The notes under the pieces: generated by a model
Told to the model about the DNA's origin: nothing
The model's input: the letters and a program-made list of their open reading frames with translations, nothing else
Databases searched by the model: none
Shown here: positions 25,155 to 33,669 of the stretch, piece after piece
How the letters are laid out: every line of letters starts with the position of its first letter
How positions within the stretch are numbered: position 1 is the first letter of the stretch
Assembly (NCBI RefSeq): GCF_014705655.1
Contig: NZ_JACXIY010000020.1
Location: 1 to 64,000 of the forward strand
Reading direction: 5' to 3'
Origin: Paenibacillus arenilitoris
GTDB lineage: Bacteria; Bacillota; Bacilli; Paenibacillales; Paenibacillaceae
DNA length: 64,000 bases
Program-made: the position numbers and the translations under genes

Positions 25155-25481
25155 TTAGCTGCGCGGCGCCCAGAGCATGATGGAGACGCCGATCATGCAG
25201 ACGGCCGCGCCGATCCAGTCGTACAGGTCGGGCGATCTTTTGTCGACCCACCAGCCCCATAGCACGGCCAGCACGACGAACACGCCGCCGTAAGCCGCGT
25301 ACACTCTTCCGAACGAAGGAAAGCTCTGCAGCGTCGGAATGATCCCGTATGCGATCAGGATCATTCCGCCGGTTATGCCGTACCATAGCGGCCTGGACTC
25401 CCGGAGCCACAGCCATATCAAATAACCTCCGCCGATCTCCGCGAGACCGGCGATAATGAATAATACGATTGCCGAAATCAT
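25155..25481 (-). CDS. ynfA: YnfA family small membrane protein
   Basis: A 108-residue protein with four predicted membrane helices, of the YnfA (UPF0060) family in the small multidrug-resistance-like group. Family marks are AEIGGGYLIWLWLRE, GRVYAAYGGVFVVLAVLWGW and the end IGVSIMLWAPR. The substrate is uncertain; multidrug efflux has been reported for some members. ATG 25481 is preferred over the longer frame because GAGGAG precedes it and the length then matches the family exactly. It lies between the repeat block and rarA and may be part of the accessory insertion. Confidence 0.92.
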   Translation of the reverse strand: MISAIVLFIIAGLAEIGGGYLIWLWLRESRPLWYGITGGMILIAYGIIPTLQSFPSFGRVYAAYGGVFVVLAVLWGWWVDKRSPDLYDWIGAAVCMIGVSIMLWAPRS

Positions 25482-25535
25482 CGCCGCACGCTCCTCGCTT
25501 ATCCGATGCAAACCGATAGAAGCGGTGAATGCAAG

Positions 25536-26846
25536 TTACTCCATTCCTTTCCGCCGCTGCTGGTTCTGCTTGATTTTGTCCTCCATCCCCTGCTCCGTCG
25601 CGCGGTAGAACGACTGGCCGCCGAGCGAGTCCGGCAAATATTGCTGCTTCACGTAATGGTTCGGAAAGTCATGCGGATATTTGTAGCCCTCGTGGCCGAG
25701 CTGCGCCGCCCCTTTGTAGTGCGTATCGCGCAGATGAAGGGGCACCTCCGCCCCGCCGGCGCGTTCGATCGCCGCTTCCGCCCTGCCGATCGCCATCGCC
25801 GTCGCGTTCGATTTCGGGCTTTCGACCGCGAAGAGGATCGCTTGCGAAATGTTGTATTTTGCCTCCGGCCAGCCGATCTTATGGTATGCGTCCATCGCCG
25901 TTACGGCCTGGATCATCGCCTGCGGATTCGCCAGCCCGATATCCTCGCTGCAGGCGACGATCAATCGCCGGATAAACGTCATCGGATCCATGCCCAGCTT
26001 CTCCACCGCGTACAGGAACCAGAACAAAGCGGCGTCGCTTGATCCGCGGACGCTCTTGTGGAACGCCGACAGCACGTCGTATTGGGTCGACAGGTCGGCG
26101 CGGATCGTCGGCTTCCGAATCGATTCCTGCGCCACCTCGAGCGTCAGCTTCACCGATCCGTCCGGCTCCGAAGGCGTCGTGACGGCCGCCAGCTCGAGCG
26201 CGTTCAGCGCGCGCCTGATGTCGCCTCCAGCCATTGCCGCGATGTGGCGCAGCGCATCCTCGTCCGCGTGAATCGTCATAAAGCCAAGCCCGCGCTCGCG
26301 ATCGGACAGCGCCCGCTGCATCGCCTCGTAAGCATGCGCCTCGCCGAGCGGCTCGAGCTGGAACAGCGTCGACCTCGACAGCAGCGCCCCGTTCACGTGA
26401 TGAAACGGATTTTCCGTCGTCGCTCCGATAAAAATGATAATCCCCTGCTCCACGGCCGGCAGAAGCGCGTCCTGACGGGCCGTATTGAAACGGTGCACCT
26501 CGTCGAGGAACAGAATCGTTTTGCGCCCGTACAGCGATTTACTGGAACGCGCCCGGTCGATGACGTCGCGAACGTCCTTGACCGAGGCGTCGACCGCGTT
26601 CAGCTTCACGAATTCGCCTTCCGTCCGGAGCGATATAATATGCGCCAGCGTCGTTTTGCCGCAGCCCGGGGGCCCGTATAGCAAAATCGATGATACCTGG
26701 TCTCCTTCGATCGCCCTTCTGAGCAGCTTCCCCCTTCCGACGATATGCTCCTGCCCGATATATTCGTCCAGCGTTTGCGGCCGCATCCGGTCCGCAAGCA
26801 GCCTTGCGCGCGGTTTGTCTTCCTCTTGAAAGTCGAATAAGTCCAT
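25536..26846 (-). CDS. rarA: Replication-associated recombination ATPase RarA (MgsA)
   Basis: A 436-residue AAA+ ATPase related to clamp loaders and RuvB, acting at stalled replication forks. The Walker A motif GPPGCGKTTLAH, Walker B DEVHRF, sensor IIFIGATTENPFHHVN and the C-terminal tetramerisation region (YPHDFPNHYVKQQYLPD) are all present. In B. subtilis yrvN/rarA lies beside cymR; here about 6 kb of extra genes and repeats separate them. Confidence 0.95.
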   Translation of the reverse strand: MDLFDFQEEDKPRARLLADRMRPQTLDEYIGQEHIVGRGKLLRRAIEGDQVSSILLYGPPGCGKTTLAHIISLRTEGEFVKLNAVDASVKDVRDVIDRARSSKSLYGRKTILFLDEVHRFNTARQDALLPAVEQGIIIFIGATTENPFHHVNGALLSRSTLFQLEPLGEAHAYEAMQRALSDRERGLGFMTIHADEDALRHIAAMAGGDIRRALNALELAAVTTPSEPDGSVKLTLEVAQESIRKPTIRADLSTQYDVLSAFHKSVRGSSDAALFWFLYAVEKLGMDPMTFIRRLIVACSEDIGLANPQAMIQAVTAMDAYHKIGWPEAKYNISQAILFAVESPKSNATAMAIGRAEAAIERAGGAEVPLHLRDTHYKGAAQLGHEGYKYPHDFPNHYVKQQYLPDSLGGQSFYRATEQGMEDKIKQNQQRRKGME

Positions 26847-26951
26847 CGTTGCTTCCCAACCTTCTCCCGTCAGTTACTTACGATCATAGCATACTCGCAC
26901 ATTTGTTCGCCAGACAAGCAAAGATAGGACGGAAGTCGCATCCCTCAAATA

Positions 26952-26980
26952 TTCACACAAAATGGAAGAAGATGTATAAT
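26952..26980 (+). promoter_or_regulatory. Sigma-A promoter of the GNAT-like gene
   Basis: TTCACA (26952-26957), a 17-bp spacer and TATAAT (26975-26980) match the consensus at 11 of 12 positions. The expected transcript start near 26987 lies downstream of the most upstream ATG of the frame (26982), which argues for an internal start codon. Confidence 0.82.
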
Positions 26981-27062
26981 AATGATGTCGAACGTTCGCC
27001 GGATTGTCGGTTCCTCATGTATTTTATCGAAAAGAGAATACGCATGCAGGGGGTTGAGGCCA

Positions 27063-27596
27063 TTGTTCAAGCAAGTGGAAAACGCGACCGAAGCCGCTTT
27101 TTTTAACGACATTTGGACAAGCGTCTGGAAAGAGAAAGGGTATGAGCTGGAGTACAGCGATCAACCGCTGGCCCAATACGTTATCGTAACGCCCGACGGC
27201 CATTTTATCGGAACGTCGGAGATTAACCGCTTTGATCCGCGGAACAGCTCCGTCCTGCAAGCCGCGGCTTTGCCGGGGAGCATTCTTGCCGCGGCGGAAG
27301 ACGGACTGGTCGCCGAAATCGACAAAATCGCCCTGCTGAAGCCTTACCGCGGAAAATACCTCTCGGATTTGCTCTCCTCCATCGTCTATTTCGCCGACCG
27401 CCATCATTACCGTTATTTTGTCTCGCTGCTTGAGCCCGTCTTTTACCGCGCGCTGCGCGTAAGCTTCCACATTCCGATGGAAAGGTTGGGAGGCGAATCC
27501 TACTACAAGGGGGACTACGTCATCCCGGTATTGTTCGAAACGAACCAAATGTATGTGAAAATGCCGATGTTCTACTGGCTGAAATACCCAAGCTGA
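27063..27596 (+). CDS. GNAT-like / N-acyl amino acid synthase-like protein
   Basis: A 177-residue protein with an acetyltransferase-like pattern. VIVTPDGHFIGTSEINRFDP resembles the substrate-side strands, and EIDKIALLKPYRGKYLSDLL resembles the acyl-CoA-binding loop and helix. YRYFVSLLEPVFYRALR resembles the C-terminal half seen in FeeM-type synthases. No specific family can be named, and the substrate is unknown. TTG 27063 is chosen because AGGGGG lies 9 nt before it, and the predicted transcript start is downstream of ATG 26982. It is the only plus-strand gene between rarA and the tcdA cluster. Confidence 0.68.
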   Translation: MFKQVENATEAAFFNDIWTSVWKEKGYELEYSDQPLAQYVIVTPDGHFIGTSEINRFDPRNSSVLQAAALPGSILAAAEDGLVAEIDKIALLKPYRGKYLSDLLSSIVYFADRHHYRYFVSLLEPVFYRALRVSFHIPMERLGGESYYKGDYVIPVLFETNQMYVKMPMFYWLKYPS

Positions 27597-27624
27597 CGGC
27601 ACTGCGAGTCCGATAATCCGCACG

Positions 27625-27683
27625 CAAAAAAAGCCGTTTTCGGGGACGCGCCGTAAACTTTGCGCTCCGCCCCTAAAACGGCT
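27625..27683. terminator. Terminator between convergent genes
   Basis: AGCCGTTTT.GGGG (27632-27645) pairs with CCCC.AAAACGGCT (27670-27683). The minus-strand exit has seven T residues, the plus-strand exit only GTTTCC, so it mainly serves the YdeI-type gene. Confidence 0.8.
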
Positions 27684-27702
27684 GTTTCCGCCAGTTCGTT
27701 CC

Positions 27703-28377
27703 TTATTTGTCGAATGGCGACTTCAAGCCTCTTTCCAGCTTATCGACGGTCGCCGTGACGCGCGCCGACCGCGTTTCTTCCCGCTTCGCGTCGGTAATCC
27801 ACTTGACGAAGTCGCGCCGCTTGGCGGCGGTCAAGCCGCCGCGGAAAAATTCAAGCGCCGCGGGTGATGCCGCCAGCGCCGCGGCCAGATCGTCCGGCAG
27901 CGCCGCTTCCTCCGTCTGCGCGCCCGGCGTCCGCGGGGCTGAAGGCCCCGCCAAAGCGGCCGATGCGCTTCTCCGCTTGGCGCCGCCGCCCGCCGCCGTC
28001 CCTTCCGGCCGATAGCGCATGGAAGACCACGTGTCGTCCATCGAGATCATCGCGACGCCTTCCATGCCCAGCTTCAGCATATGCTTCCACCCGGTATCCC
28101 GGTTAATGTCGGTTTTGATCTTCGAGGTGCCTTTCGGGTAAGTGATCCAGAACAAGCCGTCCTCCTTGACCGCCTGAACGGCGGCTGGCGCACGCTCCTC
28201 CAGCTCGGCCATGGAGCGGACGAACAGCAGGACGAAGTCGTACTGCCCCGCTCGGTCGATTGCCGTCGCTTCGGCCGTCAGACCGAGCTCTTCCAAATAT
28301 GATCCGGAAGGGACGCCAAGCGCCAAAGCCTTCATGTCCGGCGATAATCTCAGCTTCTTGACGAGCGCTTCGTTCAC
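27703..28377 (-). CDS. YdeI/OmpD-associated family protein with DUF3052-like N-terminus
   Basis: A 224-residue cytoplasmic protein. The first ~110 residues (MALALGVPSGSYLEELGL-like strands, FVLLFVRSMAELEERAPAAV, GLFWITYPKGTSKIKTDINRD) resemble DUF3052-type proteins. An Ala/Gly/Pro-rich linker follows. The last ~65 residues (LPDDLAAALAASPAALEFFRGG...KRRDFVKWITDAKREETRSARV) are the YdeI/OmpD-associated helical domain. The function is unknown. The start is GTG 28377, which overlaps the TGA stop of tcdA as GTGA, so the two genes are coupled. The frame extends much further upstream but lies antiparallel in phase within tcdA and is not credible there. Confidence 0.8.
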   Translation of the reverse strand: MNEALVKKLRLSPDMKALALGVPSGSYLEELGLTAEATAIDRAGQYDFVLLFVRSMAELEERAPAAVQAVKEDGLFWITYPKGTSKIKTDINRDTGWKHMLKLGMEGVAMISMDDTWSSMRYRPEGTAAGGGAKRRSASAALAGPSAPRTPGAQTEEAALPDDLAAALAASPAALEFFRGGLTAAKRRDFVKWITDAKREETRSARVTATVDKLERGLKSPFDK

Positions 28378-29129
28378 GATTCGATCCCGCCCGCCTTCAG
28401 AAGATCCCGCACCACGACGCTGACCATGATGAGGCCCGCAACGGGAGGAACGAAGGCGTTGCTCGCCGGCGGCTGCTTCGCCTTGCGGATTTCCGGCGCG
28501 TTCTCCGGCACGATGCGCTGCGTCACGTCCTCGCGCGGCTTCATCGGCATCTCGTCGGAGAACACGACCTTCACGCCGCTCTTGATCCCTTCCTTGCGCA
28601 GCTTCGTCCGAACGACGCGCGCGATCGGATCGGTATGCGTCTTCGAGATGTCGACGACCTGAAACTTCGTCGGATCCATCTTGTTCGCCGCGCCCATGCT
28701 CGAAATCATCGGGATTTTCCGCTCCAGGCACTGCTTGATCAAGTGGATTTTGTACGAAATCGTATCCGACGCGTCGACGACGTAATCGAGCTTGTGAGCG
28801 AAGAGCTGCTCGTACGTCTCCTCCGTATAGAACATCCGAAGCGCGACGACGTCGCACTCCGGGTTGATCTGCTTGATCCGATCGCGCATCAAGTCGGTCT
28901 TCGGCTGCCCGACCGTTGTCGTCAGCGCGTGGACCTGCCGGTTCACGTTCGTAATATCGACGACGTCCTTGTCGATCAGGATGATCTTGCCGACGCCGGT
29001 ACGCGCCAGCGCTTCGGCCGCGATGCCGCCGACGCCGCCGATGCCGAGCACGGCAACCGTGCTCCCCTTCATCAGCTGCAATCCTTCGGGCCCGATGGCC
29101 AGCTCCGTTCGTGAAAATTGATGAAGCAT
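28374..29129 (-). CDS. tcdA: tRNA threonylcarbamoyladenosine dehydratase TcdA
   Basis: An E1-like ATPase that cyclises t6A37 to ct6A in ANN-decoding tRNAs (YrvM in B. subtilis). The ThiF-type nucleotide site VAVLGIGGVGG is followed by DKDVVDITNVNRQ, the VVDASDTISYK region, and SSMGAANKMDPT, which are diagnostic of this subgroup. 251 residues. It lies 29 bp after aspS and overlaps the YdeI-type gene, so it belongs to the hisS-aspS unit as in B. subtilis. Confidence 0.93.
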   Translation of the reverse strand: MLHQFSRTELAIGPEGLQLMKGSTVAVLGIGGVGGIAAEALARTGVGKIILIDKDVVDITNVNRQVHALTTTVGQPKTDLMRDRIKQINPECDVVALRMFYTEETYEQLFAHKLDYVVDASDTISYKIHLIKQCLERKIPMISSMGAANKMDPTKFQVVDISKTHTDPIARVVRTKLRKEGIKSGVKVVFSDEMPMKPREDVTQRIVPENAPEIRKAKQPPASNAFVPPVAGLIMVSVVVRDLLKAGGIES

Positions 29130-29158
29130 CAGGCTGCCGCCTCCTTTGCTATTGACGA

Positions 29159-30973
29159 TTAGTTATCCGCTTTCTCGGCAGGAGCGCCCGCCGCCGCGAC
29201 CGGCTGCTTCGGCTTCACGACCGTGCGGATATGCAGCTGCTCCAGCTGCGAAGGCTCCACCTCGGAAGGCGCGTCGCAGAGCAGATCCGTCGCGCTCGCC
29301 GTTTTCGGGAAGGCGATCGTCTCTCTCAGGTTCGTGCGGCCGGTTAGGAGCATGACGAGCCGGTCGAAGCCGAACGCGATGCCGCCGTGCGGAGGCGTGC
29401 CGTATTCGAAGGCGTCCAGCAGGAAGCCGAACTTCTCCTGCGCTTCGTCCATGCTGAAGCCGAGCGCCTTGAACATTTGCTCCTGCACCTCGCGCTTGTA
29501 AATCCGCATCGAACCGCCGCCGACTTCATAGCCGTTCAGCACGAGGTCGTACGCTTGCGCGCGGATTTGGCCCGGATCCGTATCGAAGAGGGGCAGATCG
29601 TCTTCGTTCGGACGGGTGAACGGATGATGCTCCGCCACGTAACGCTTCGCGTCCTCATCCCAGCCGAGCAGCGGGAAGTCCACGACCCACGCGAATTTGA
29701 ATTTCGAATCGTCGATCAAGCCAAGATCGCGGCCAAGCTTCGAGCGCAAGTTGCCGAGCACGTCGGCGACGACTTTTTTCTTGTCGGCGGAGAACGTCAG
29801 CAGGTCGCCCTCTTCGACTCCGAGGCGCTCCGTCAGCGCGGCGATTTCTTCCGGCTTCAGGAACTTGACGATCGGCCCGCGCCATTCGCCGTCCTTCACC
29901 GTGATCCAGGCGAGGCCTTTGCCGCCGTAACGCGCGGCGAACGGCTGCAGGTCGTCCAGCTCTTTACGGCTCCAGCTTGCGCAGCCTTTCGCGTTCAGCG
30001 CCTTCACGACGCCGCCGCCCGCCGCCACGCTCGCGAACACCTTCACGTCGCTTCCGGCCACGATATCGGTAATGTCTTCGATTTCGAGGCCGAAGCGGAG
30101 GTCCGGCTTGTCGGAGCCGTATTTGTTCATGGCGTCCGCGTACGTAATGCGCTGGAACGGCAGCTCCAGCTCGACGCCGACCGTGTCGCGAAGCAGCTTC
30201 GCCGTCAATTGCTCCATCAACGCTAGCAGCTGGTCCTGCGACAGGAACGACGTCTCGATGTCGACCTGCGTAAATTCAGGCTGGCGGTCGGCGCGAAGAT
30301 CCTCGTCGCGGAAGCAGCGGGCGATTTGGTAATAGCGCTCGAGACCGCCGACCATAAGCAGCTGCTTGAAAATTTGCGGCGACTGGGGCAGCGCGAAAAA
30401 CTCGCCCTCGTGCACGCGGCTCGGCACCAAATAATCGCGGGCGCCTTCCGGCGTGCTCTTCGTCAGAATCGGCGTCTCGACTTCAATGAAGCCTTCCCCG
30501 TCCAGGAAGTCGCGAAATACTTTGGCCGCTTTCGAGCGGAGCTGCAGCGTGCGCTGCATTTCCGGACGGCGCAGGTCGAGGTAGCGGTATTTCAACCGAA
30601 GCGGCTCGTCGACCTCGACGCCGTCTTCGATCGGGAACGGAGGCGTCTTCGCCGCGTTCATGATTTCGATGCTCGTGACGCGGACTTCGATCTCGCCCGT
30701 CGCCAGGTTCGGGTTGAACGTCTCGGCGTCTCGTTCGACGACCGTCCCTTGGATCGCGAGCACGTACTCGTTGCGCGCGCGGTCGGCGATCGCCAGCGCG
30801 TCGCCGGAGAAATCCGGGTTAAATACGATTTGCACGATGCCGGAGCGGTCGCGCAGATCGATAAAGAGTACGCCGCCAAGGTCGCGACGGCGCTGTACCC
30901 AGCCGTTCAACGTAACGGTTTGTCCGACCTCCGCTTTCGTCAGCAGGCCGCAGTGATGAGTTTTCAACAACAT
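29159..30973 (-). CDS. aspS: Aspartyl-tRNA synthetase
   Basis: Charges tRNA-Asp. The 604-residue class IIb enzyme has an N-terminal OB-fold anticodon domain (LNGWVQRRRDLGGVLFIDLRDRSG), motif 2 (YYQIARCFRDEDLRADRQPEFTQVD), a GAD insertion of bacterial type, and motif 3 (GIAFGFDRLVMLLTG). ATG 30973 is preferred to ATG 30982, which lies only one base after the AAAGGAG site. Co-transcribed with hisS (42 bp apart) under a shared T-box. Whether it is discriminating or not depends on whether the genome has asnS or gatCAB, which cannot be seen here. Confidence 0.97.
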   Translation of the reverse strand: MLLKTHHCGLLTKAEVGQTVTLNGWVQRRRDLGGVLFIDLRDRSGIVQIVFNPDFSGDALAIADRARNEYVLAIQGTVVERDAETFNPNLATGEIEVRVTSIEIMNAAKTPPFPIEDGVEVDEPLRLKYRYLDLRRPEMQRTLQLRSKAAKVFRDFLDGEGFIEVETPILTKSTPEGARDYLVPSRVHEGEFFALPQSPQIFKQLLMVGGLERYYQIARCFRDEDLRADRQPEFTQVDIETSFLSQDQLLALMEQLTAKLLRDTVGVELELPFQRITYADAMNKYGSDKPDLRFGLEIEDITDIVAGSDVKVFASVAAGGGVVKALNAKGCASWSRKELDDLQPFAARYGGKGLAWITVKDGEWRGPIVKFLKPEEIAALTERLGVEEGDLLTFSADKKKVVADVLGNLRSKLGRDLGLIDDSKFKFAWVVDFPLLGWDEDAKRYVAEHHPFTRPNEDDLPLFDTDPGQIRAQAYDLVLNGYEVGGGSMRIYKREVQEQMFKALGFSMDEAQEKFGFLLDAFEYGTPPHGGIAFGFDRLVMLLTGRTNLRETIAFPKTASATDLLCDAPSEVEPSQLEQLHIRTVVKPKQPVAAAGAPAEKADN

Positions 30974-31015
30974 ATCGTTCATTCTCCTTTTGTATAATAG
31001 GATGATTCGATCCGT

Positions 31016-32263
31016 TTAGCCGTTAATGGCTTCGGCGAGACGATCCAGCGCCACGATTCGCTGCTCGCCGTTTGTCATGTCCTTGAGCGCAATTTCGCCG
31101 CGCGCCAGCTCGTCGTCGCCCAGGATGGCCGTAAAGCGCGCCTGCAGCCGGTCGGCCGACTTCATCTGCGCTTTCATCTTGCGTCCGAGGTAATCGCGTT
31201 CCGCCCGGAGGCCGTTCTGCCGCAGCCGGTAGACCAGCTTCGTCACTTCGCGCTCCGCCGCTTCGCCGAGCGCGATGAGGTACACGTCGATATCGCCGGC
31301 TGCCGGAATCTCGTTCTGCTGATGCTGCAGCAGCAAAATCGTTCTTTCTAGGCCGATGCCGAGTCCGATGCCCGGCTGGTCCGGACCGCCGATTTCGGCC
31401 ACGAGCCCGTTGTACCGGCCGCCGGCGCCCACCGTGTCGATGGCGCCGATCCCTTCCGCCTTGTATTCGAAGACGGTATGCGTGTAATAATCGAGGCCTC
31501 GGACCAGGCGGTGATTAATCGAGAACGGGATGCCCATATCGCTCAAATACGTCTGAACCTTCCCGAAATGATTCCGGCACTCCTCATCCAGACTGTCCAG
31601 GATCGAGGGTGCGTCCGTAAAATGCTGCTGGTCGTGCTTGCAATCGAGCACGCGAAGCGGATTGCGGTCCATGCGCGACCGGCAGTCCTTGCAGAGCAGT
31701 TCCCGCTTCGGCTCGAGGAATGCCAGCAGCCGCTCGCGGAACGCCGCGCGCACGGCCGGTGTGCCGACCGAATTGATCTCGACGCGCACGCCCTTCAGAC
31801 CCACCTCCGTATAGAACGTATAGCCGAGCGCGATGACTTCCGCGTCAAGCGCGGGATCGACCGAACCGAGCGCTTCGATGCCGAACTGGTGCAGCTGGCG
31901 GTAACGGCCCGCCTGCGGGCGTTCGTAGCGGAACATCGGTCCGATATAGTACAGCTTCGACACGTCCGGCTCCCCGTACAGCTTGTTCTCGACGTAGGCT
32001 CTTACGACGCCCGCCGTTCCTTCCGGACGCAGCGTCAGGCTGCGGTCGCCCCGGTCGGTGAACGTGTACATTTCTTTCTCGACGATATCGGTCGTCTCGC
32101 CGACGCCGCGCTGGAACAGCTCGGTCGACTCGAAGATCGGCGTGCGGATTTCGCGGAAGTTGTAGCGCCGGCAAATATCGCGGGCCTTCTGCTCGACGTA
32201 TTGCCATCTCTCGACGGCTCCCGGCATAATATCCTGCGTGCCGGGCATTTTTTGAAAAGCCAT
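31016..32263 (-). CDS. hisS: Histidyl-tRNA synthetase
   Basis: Charges tRNA-His. 415-residue class II enzyme: motif 1 around RTPIFESTELFQRGVGETTDIV, motif 2 YIGPMFRYERPQAGRYRQLHQFG, the His-specific RGLDYYTHTVFEY, motif 3 GIGLGIGLERTILLL and a C-terminal anticodon domain. ATG 32263 has AGGAGG 8 nt before it. The frame is open to 32437, but that stretch is the T-box terminator region, not coding. It heads hisS-aspS-tcdA. Confidence 0.97.
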   Translation of the reverse strand: MAFQKMPGTQDIMPGAVERWQYVEQKARDICRRYNFREIRTPIFESTELFQRGVGETTDIVEKEMYTFTDRGDRSLTLRPEGTAGVVRAYVENKLYGEPDVSKLYYIGPMFRYERPQAGRYRQLHQFGIEALGSVDPALDAEVIALGYTFYTEVGLKGVRVEINSVGTPAVRAAFRERLLAFLEPKRELLCKDCRSRMDRNPLRVLDCKHDQQHFTDAPSILDSLDEECRNHFGKVQTYLSDMGIPFSINHRLVRGLDYYTHTVFEYKAEGIGAIDTVGAGGRYNGLVAEIGGPDQPGIGLGIGLERTILLLQHQQNEIPAAGDIDVYLIALGEAAEREVTKLVYRLRQNGLRAERDYLGRKMKAQMKSADRLQARFTAILGDDELARGEIALKDMTNGEQRIVALDRLAEAING

Positions 32264-32280
32264 TTCGATTCCCTCCTGCC

Positions 32281-32616
32281 CCGTAATAGATTCGGACCAA
32301 CGTCCGGAAAATACAAAAAACTCCCGTTCCTGACGGCCTAAGCCGAAAGGGACGAGAGTGCGCTCCCGTGGTACCACCCACATTCCGAGCCCGCAATAGG
32401 ATGCATGGCCCGCTTCAAGACGGTTAACGTCCGTCATCCGCAGCGCGGCTACTGGCGACGAAGATCATGCCGATCATCTCGTCCGTTCGCCGTCTGTTCT
32501 CCGGGAGGTCTATTCATTCTCCGATATAAGGACGCTTGCAGCCGGTGGCGTCCCTCTCTGGGTACAGCGCGAAGAATTACTTTGTCCCATCAACGAATCC
32601 ATTTGAATATTACTGA
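32281..32616 (-). promoter_or_regulatory. T-box leader of hisS-aspS
   Basis: The conserved T-box sequence GGGTGGTACCACGGGAG lies at about 32379-32363 (minus strand). It is followed by a terminator hairpin (ACTCTCGTCCC with GGAACGGGAGT) and TTTTTT near 32326-32317. Upstream, AAGTAATTC, CAGAGAG and GGCTG are stem I landmarks. A GAC triplet near 32510 sits where the specifier is expected, which would read tRNA-Asp, but I cannot confirm this by folding. Confidence 0.9.
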
Positions 32617-32622
32617 AAATTA

Positions 32623-32651
32623 ATTTTACTCGCCGCCGCCGGCAAAGTCAA
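32623..32651 (-). promoter_or_regulatory. Sigma-A promoter of hisS-aspS
   Basis: TTGACT (32651-32646), 17 bp and TAAAAT (32628-32623) read toward the T-box leader, matching ten of twelve consensus positions. The transcript start should be near 32616. Confidence 0.87.
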
Positions 32652-32671
32652 GATTGAACGCCCGCAGCGCT

Positions 32672-32711
32672 GCAAAAAAACAGAAAAAAACCTACAAATC
32701 GAGTTGTAGGT
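32672..32711 (-). terminator. Strong terminator upstream of the hisS promoter
   Basis: On the minus strand ACCTACAA pairs with TTGTAGGT around a 6-nt loop and is followed by seven T residues, then a second T-run. It insulates the hisS promoter from the relA-dtd unit. Confidence 0.88.
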
Positions 32712-32842
32712 CCAAAAGTAAACTATATTTTTAAAAAGGGGGTCGAGATTTATTATAGGTTAACGATGTTAAAAGAAAGTTATAGATTGATTACAGGAGT
32801 GTTACAAATTCGTAAGCGTTTTACGCAACGATCGGCGGTAAA
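32712..32842. other. AT-rich intergenic stretch, nothing firm
   Basis: Between two minus-strand terminators lies AT-rich DNA. A plus-strand frame of 45 codons (ATG 32768) runs through the neighbouring hairpin and is Arg-rich at its end. I see no gene, RNA or repeat that can be supported. Confidence 0.4.
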
Positions 32843-32879
32843 ACGGCGCCTCCCCGATTACTGGACCGGGCGGCGCCGT
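32839..32879 (-). terminator. Terminator after the 56-residue gene
   Basis: On the minus strand ACGGCGCC.CCC pairs with GGG.GGCGCCGT around a ~13-nt loop and is followed by TTTTA. It lies 35 bases past the stop of the small gene. Confidence 0.7.
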
Positions 32880-32913
32880 CGTCGCGATCGAATTTCATCC
32901 TAAGCGGGAGCGG

Positions 32914-33084
32914 CTATCGGCCCCCGTGCTTGCGGCTCGGATATACTTTAAAGCCTGCGGCCCATTCCTCGGCCGCTTCGACGTCGCCCTCCAAGCAGGA
33001 CATGGCCGCGGCTTCCCTCGGACCAAGATGCAGCAGCGACCGGGCGCCGCGCTCGATCGATTGTTCCTTGCGTGATTGGCGCAT
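32914..33084 (-). CDS. Small hypothetical protein (56 aa)
   Basis: A short frame with good signals: ATG 33084 is preceded by GGAGG at about 11 nt, and a terminator follows the TAG stop. The product begins MRQSRKEQSIERGARSL, continues with an Ala/Glu-rich helix-like stretch (CLEGDVEAAEEWAAGF) and ends in a basic KVYPSRKHGGR. No family is recognised. Overlapping frames of 65 and 77 codons in this spot lack ribosome sites and have unlikely compositions. It follows dtd by 88 bp and is probably the last gene of relA-dtd. Confidence 0.6.
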   Translation of the reverse strand: MRQSRKEQSIERGARSLLHLGPREAAAMSCLEGDVEAAEEWAAGFKVYPSRKHGGR

Positions 33085-33172
33085 TCGCGTCTAAGCCTCC
33101 AACTCCAGCATGCGGCGCCGGGCGACAAGCCGCCCCCGCCTTCATGTCTAGTGTTGCCCGCGGCTCCGATCC

Positions 33173-33616
33173 TTAAGCGCCGCTCTCCAAAATTAACGTA
33201 ACCGGGCCGTCGTTCACGAGCTCGACGCCCATCATCGCGCCGAATCGGCCCGTCTCGACGACGAGGCCGAGAGAACGTAGCGCCTCGTTAAACCGGTCGT
33301 AAAGCGGCTCGGCCTGTTCCGGTCTCGCCGCGGCCATGAAATTCGGCCGCCGGCCCTTTCGGCAATCACCGTACAGCGTAAACTGCGATACCGACAGCAG
33401 CTGGCCGCCGACATCGGCGACCGAAAGATTCATTTTGCCCGATTCGTCTTCGAAAATGCGCAGCCCCGCGATCTTCTCCGCCATCCACCGGATGTCCTCG
33501 TCCGTATCCTCGTGCGTGATGCCGACGAGAAGCACGAGCCCACGATCGATCGACCCGGCGGTCTCACCGTCTATGACGACTTTAGCTTGCTTGCTGCGCT
33601 GTACGACTACCTTCAA
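33173..33616 (-). CDS. dtd: D-aminoacyl-tRNA deacylase
   Basis: Hydrolyses D-amino acids from mischarged tRNAs. At 147 residues it has the full Dtd fold with both active-site motifs: SQFTLYGD near residue 78 and the Gly-cisPro loop NDGPVT near residue 136. It lies 53 bp after relA in the same order as in B. subtilis (relA-yrvI). Confidence 0.96.
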   Translation of the reverse strand: MKVVVQRSKQAKVVIDGETAGSIDRGLVLLVGITHEDTDEDIRWMAEKIAGLRIFEDESGKMNLSVADVGGQLLSVSQFTLYGDCRKGRRPNFMAAARPEQAEPLYDRFNEALRSLGLVVETGRFGAMMGVELVNDGPVTLILESGA

Positions 33617-33669
33617 TTCGATTACCCTCCGATAGGCCGTTCAGGTCCGGATGAAGACGCATTGGCGTC

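Noticed and set aside
26982..27062. ATG 26982 as the start of the GNAT-like gene.
   Set aside because: It lies two bases after the -10 box of a near-consensus promoter, upstream of the expected transcript start.
28378..28857. Long N-terminal extension of the YdeI-type frame into tcdA.
   Set aside because: It overlaps tcdA in another phase; the GTG at 28377 overlapping the tcdA stop gives a family-like product.
32264..32437. N-terminal extension of hisS to 32437.
   Set aside because: This stretch carries the T-box sequence and its terminator, and ATG 32263 has an excellent ribosome site.
32768..32905. Plus-strand frame of 45 codons starting MLKESYRLITG.
   Set aside because: No clear ribosome site, it passes through a terminator hairpin, and the tail is a run of Arg from GC-rich stem sequence.
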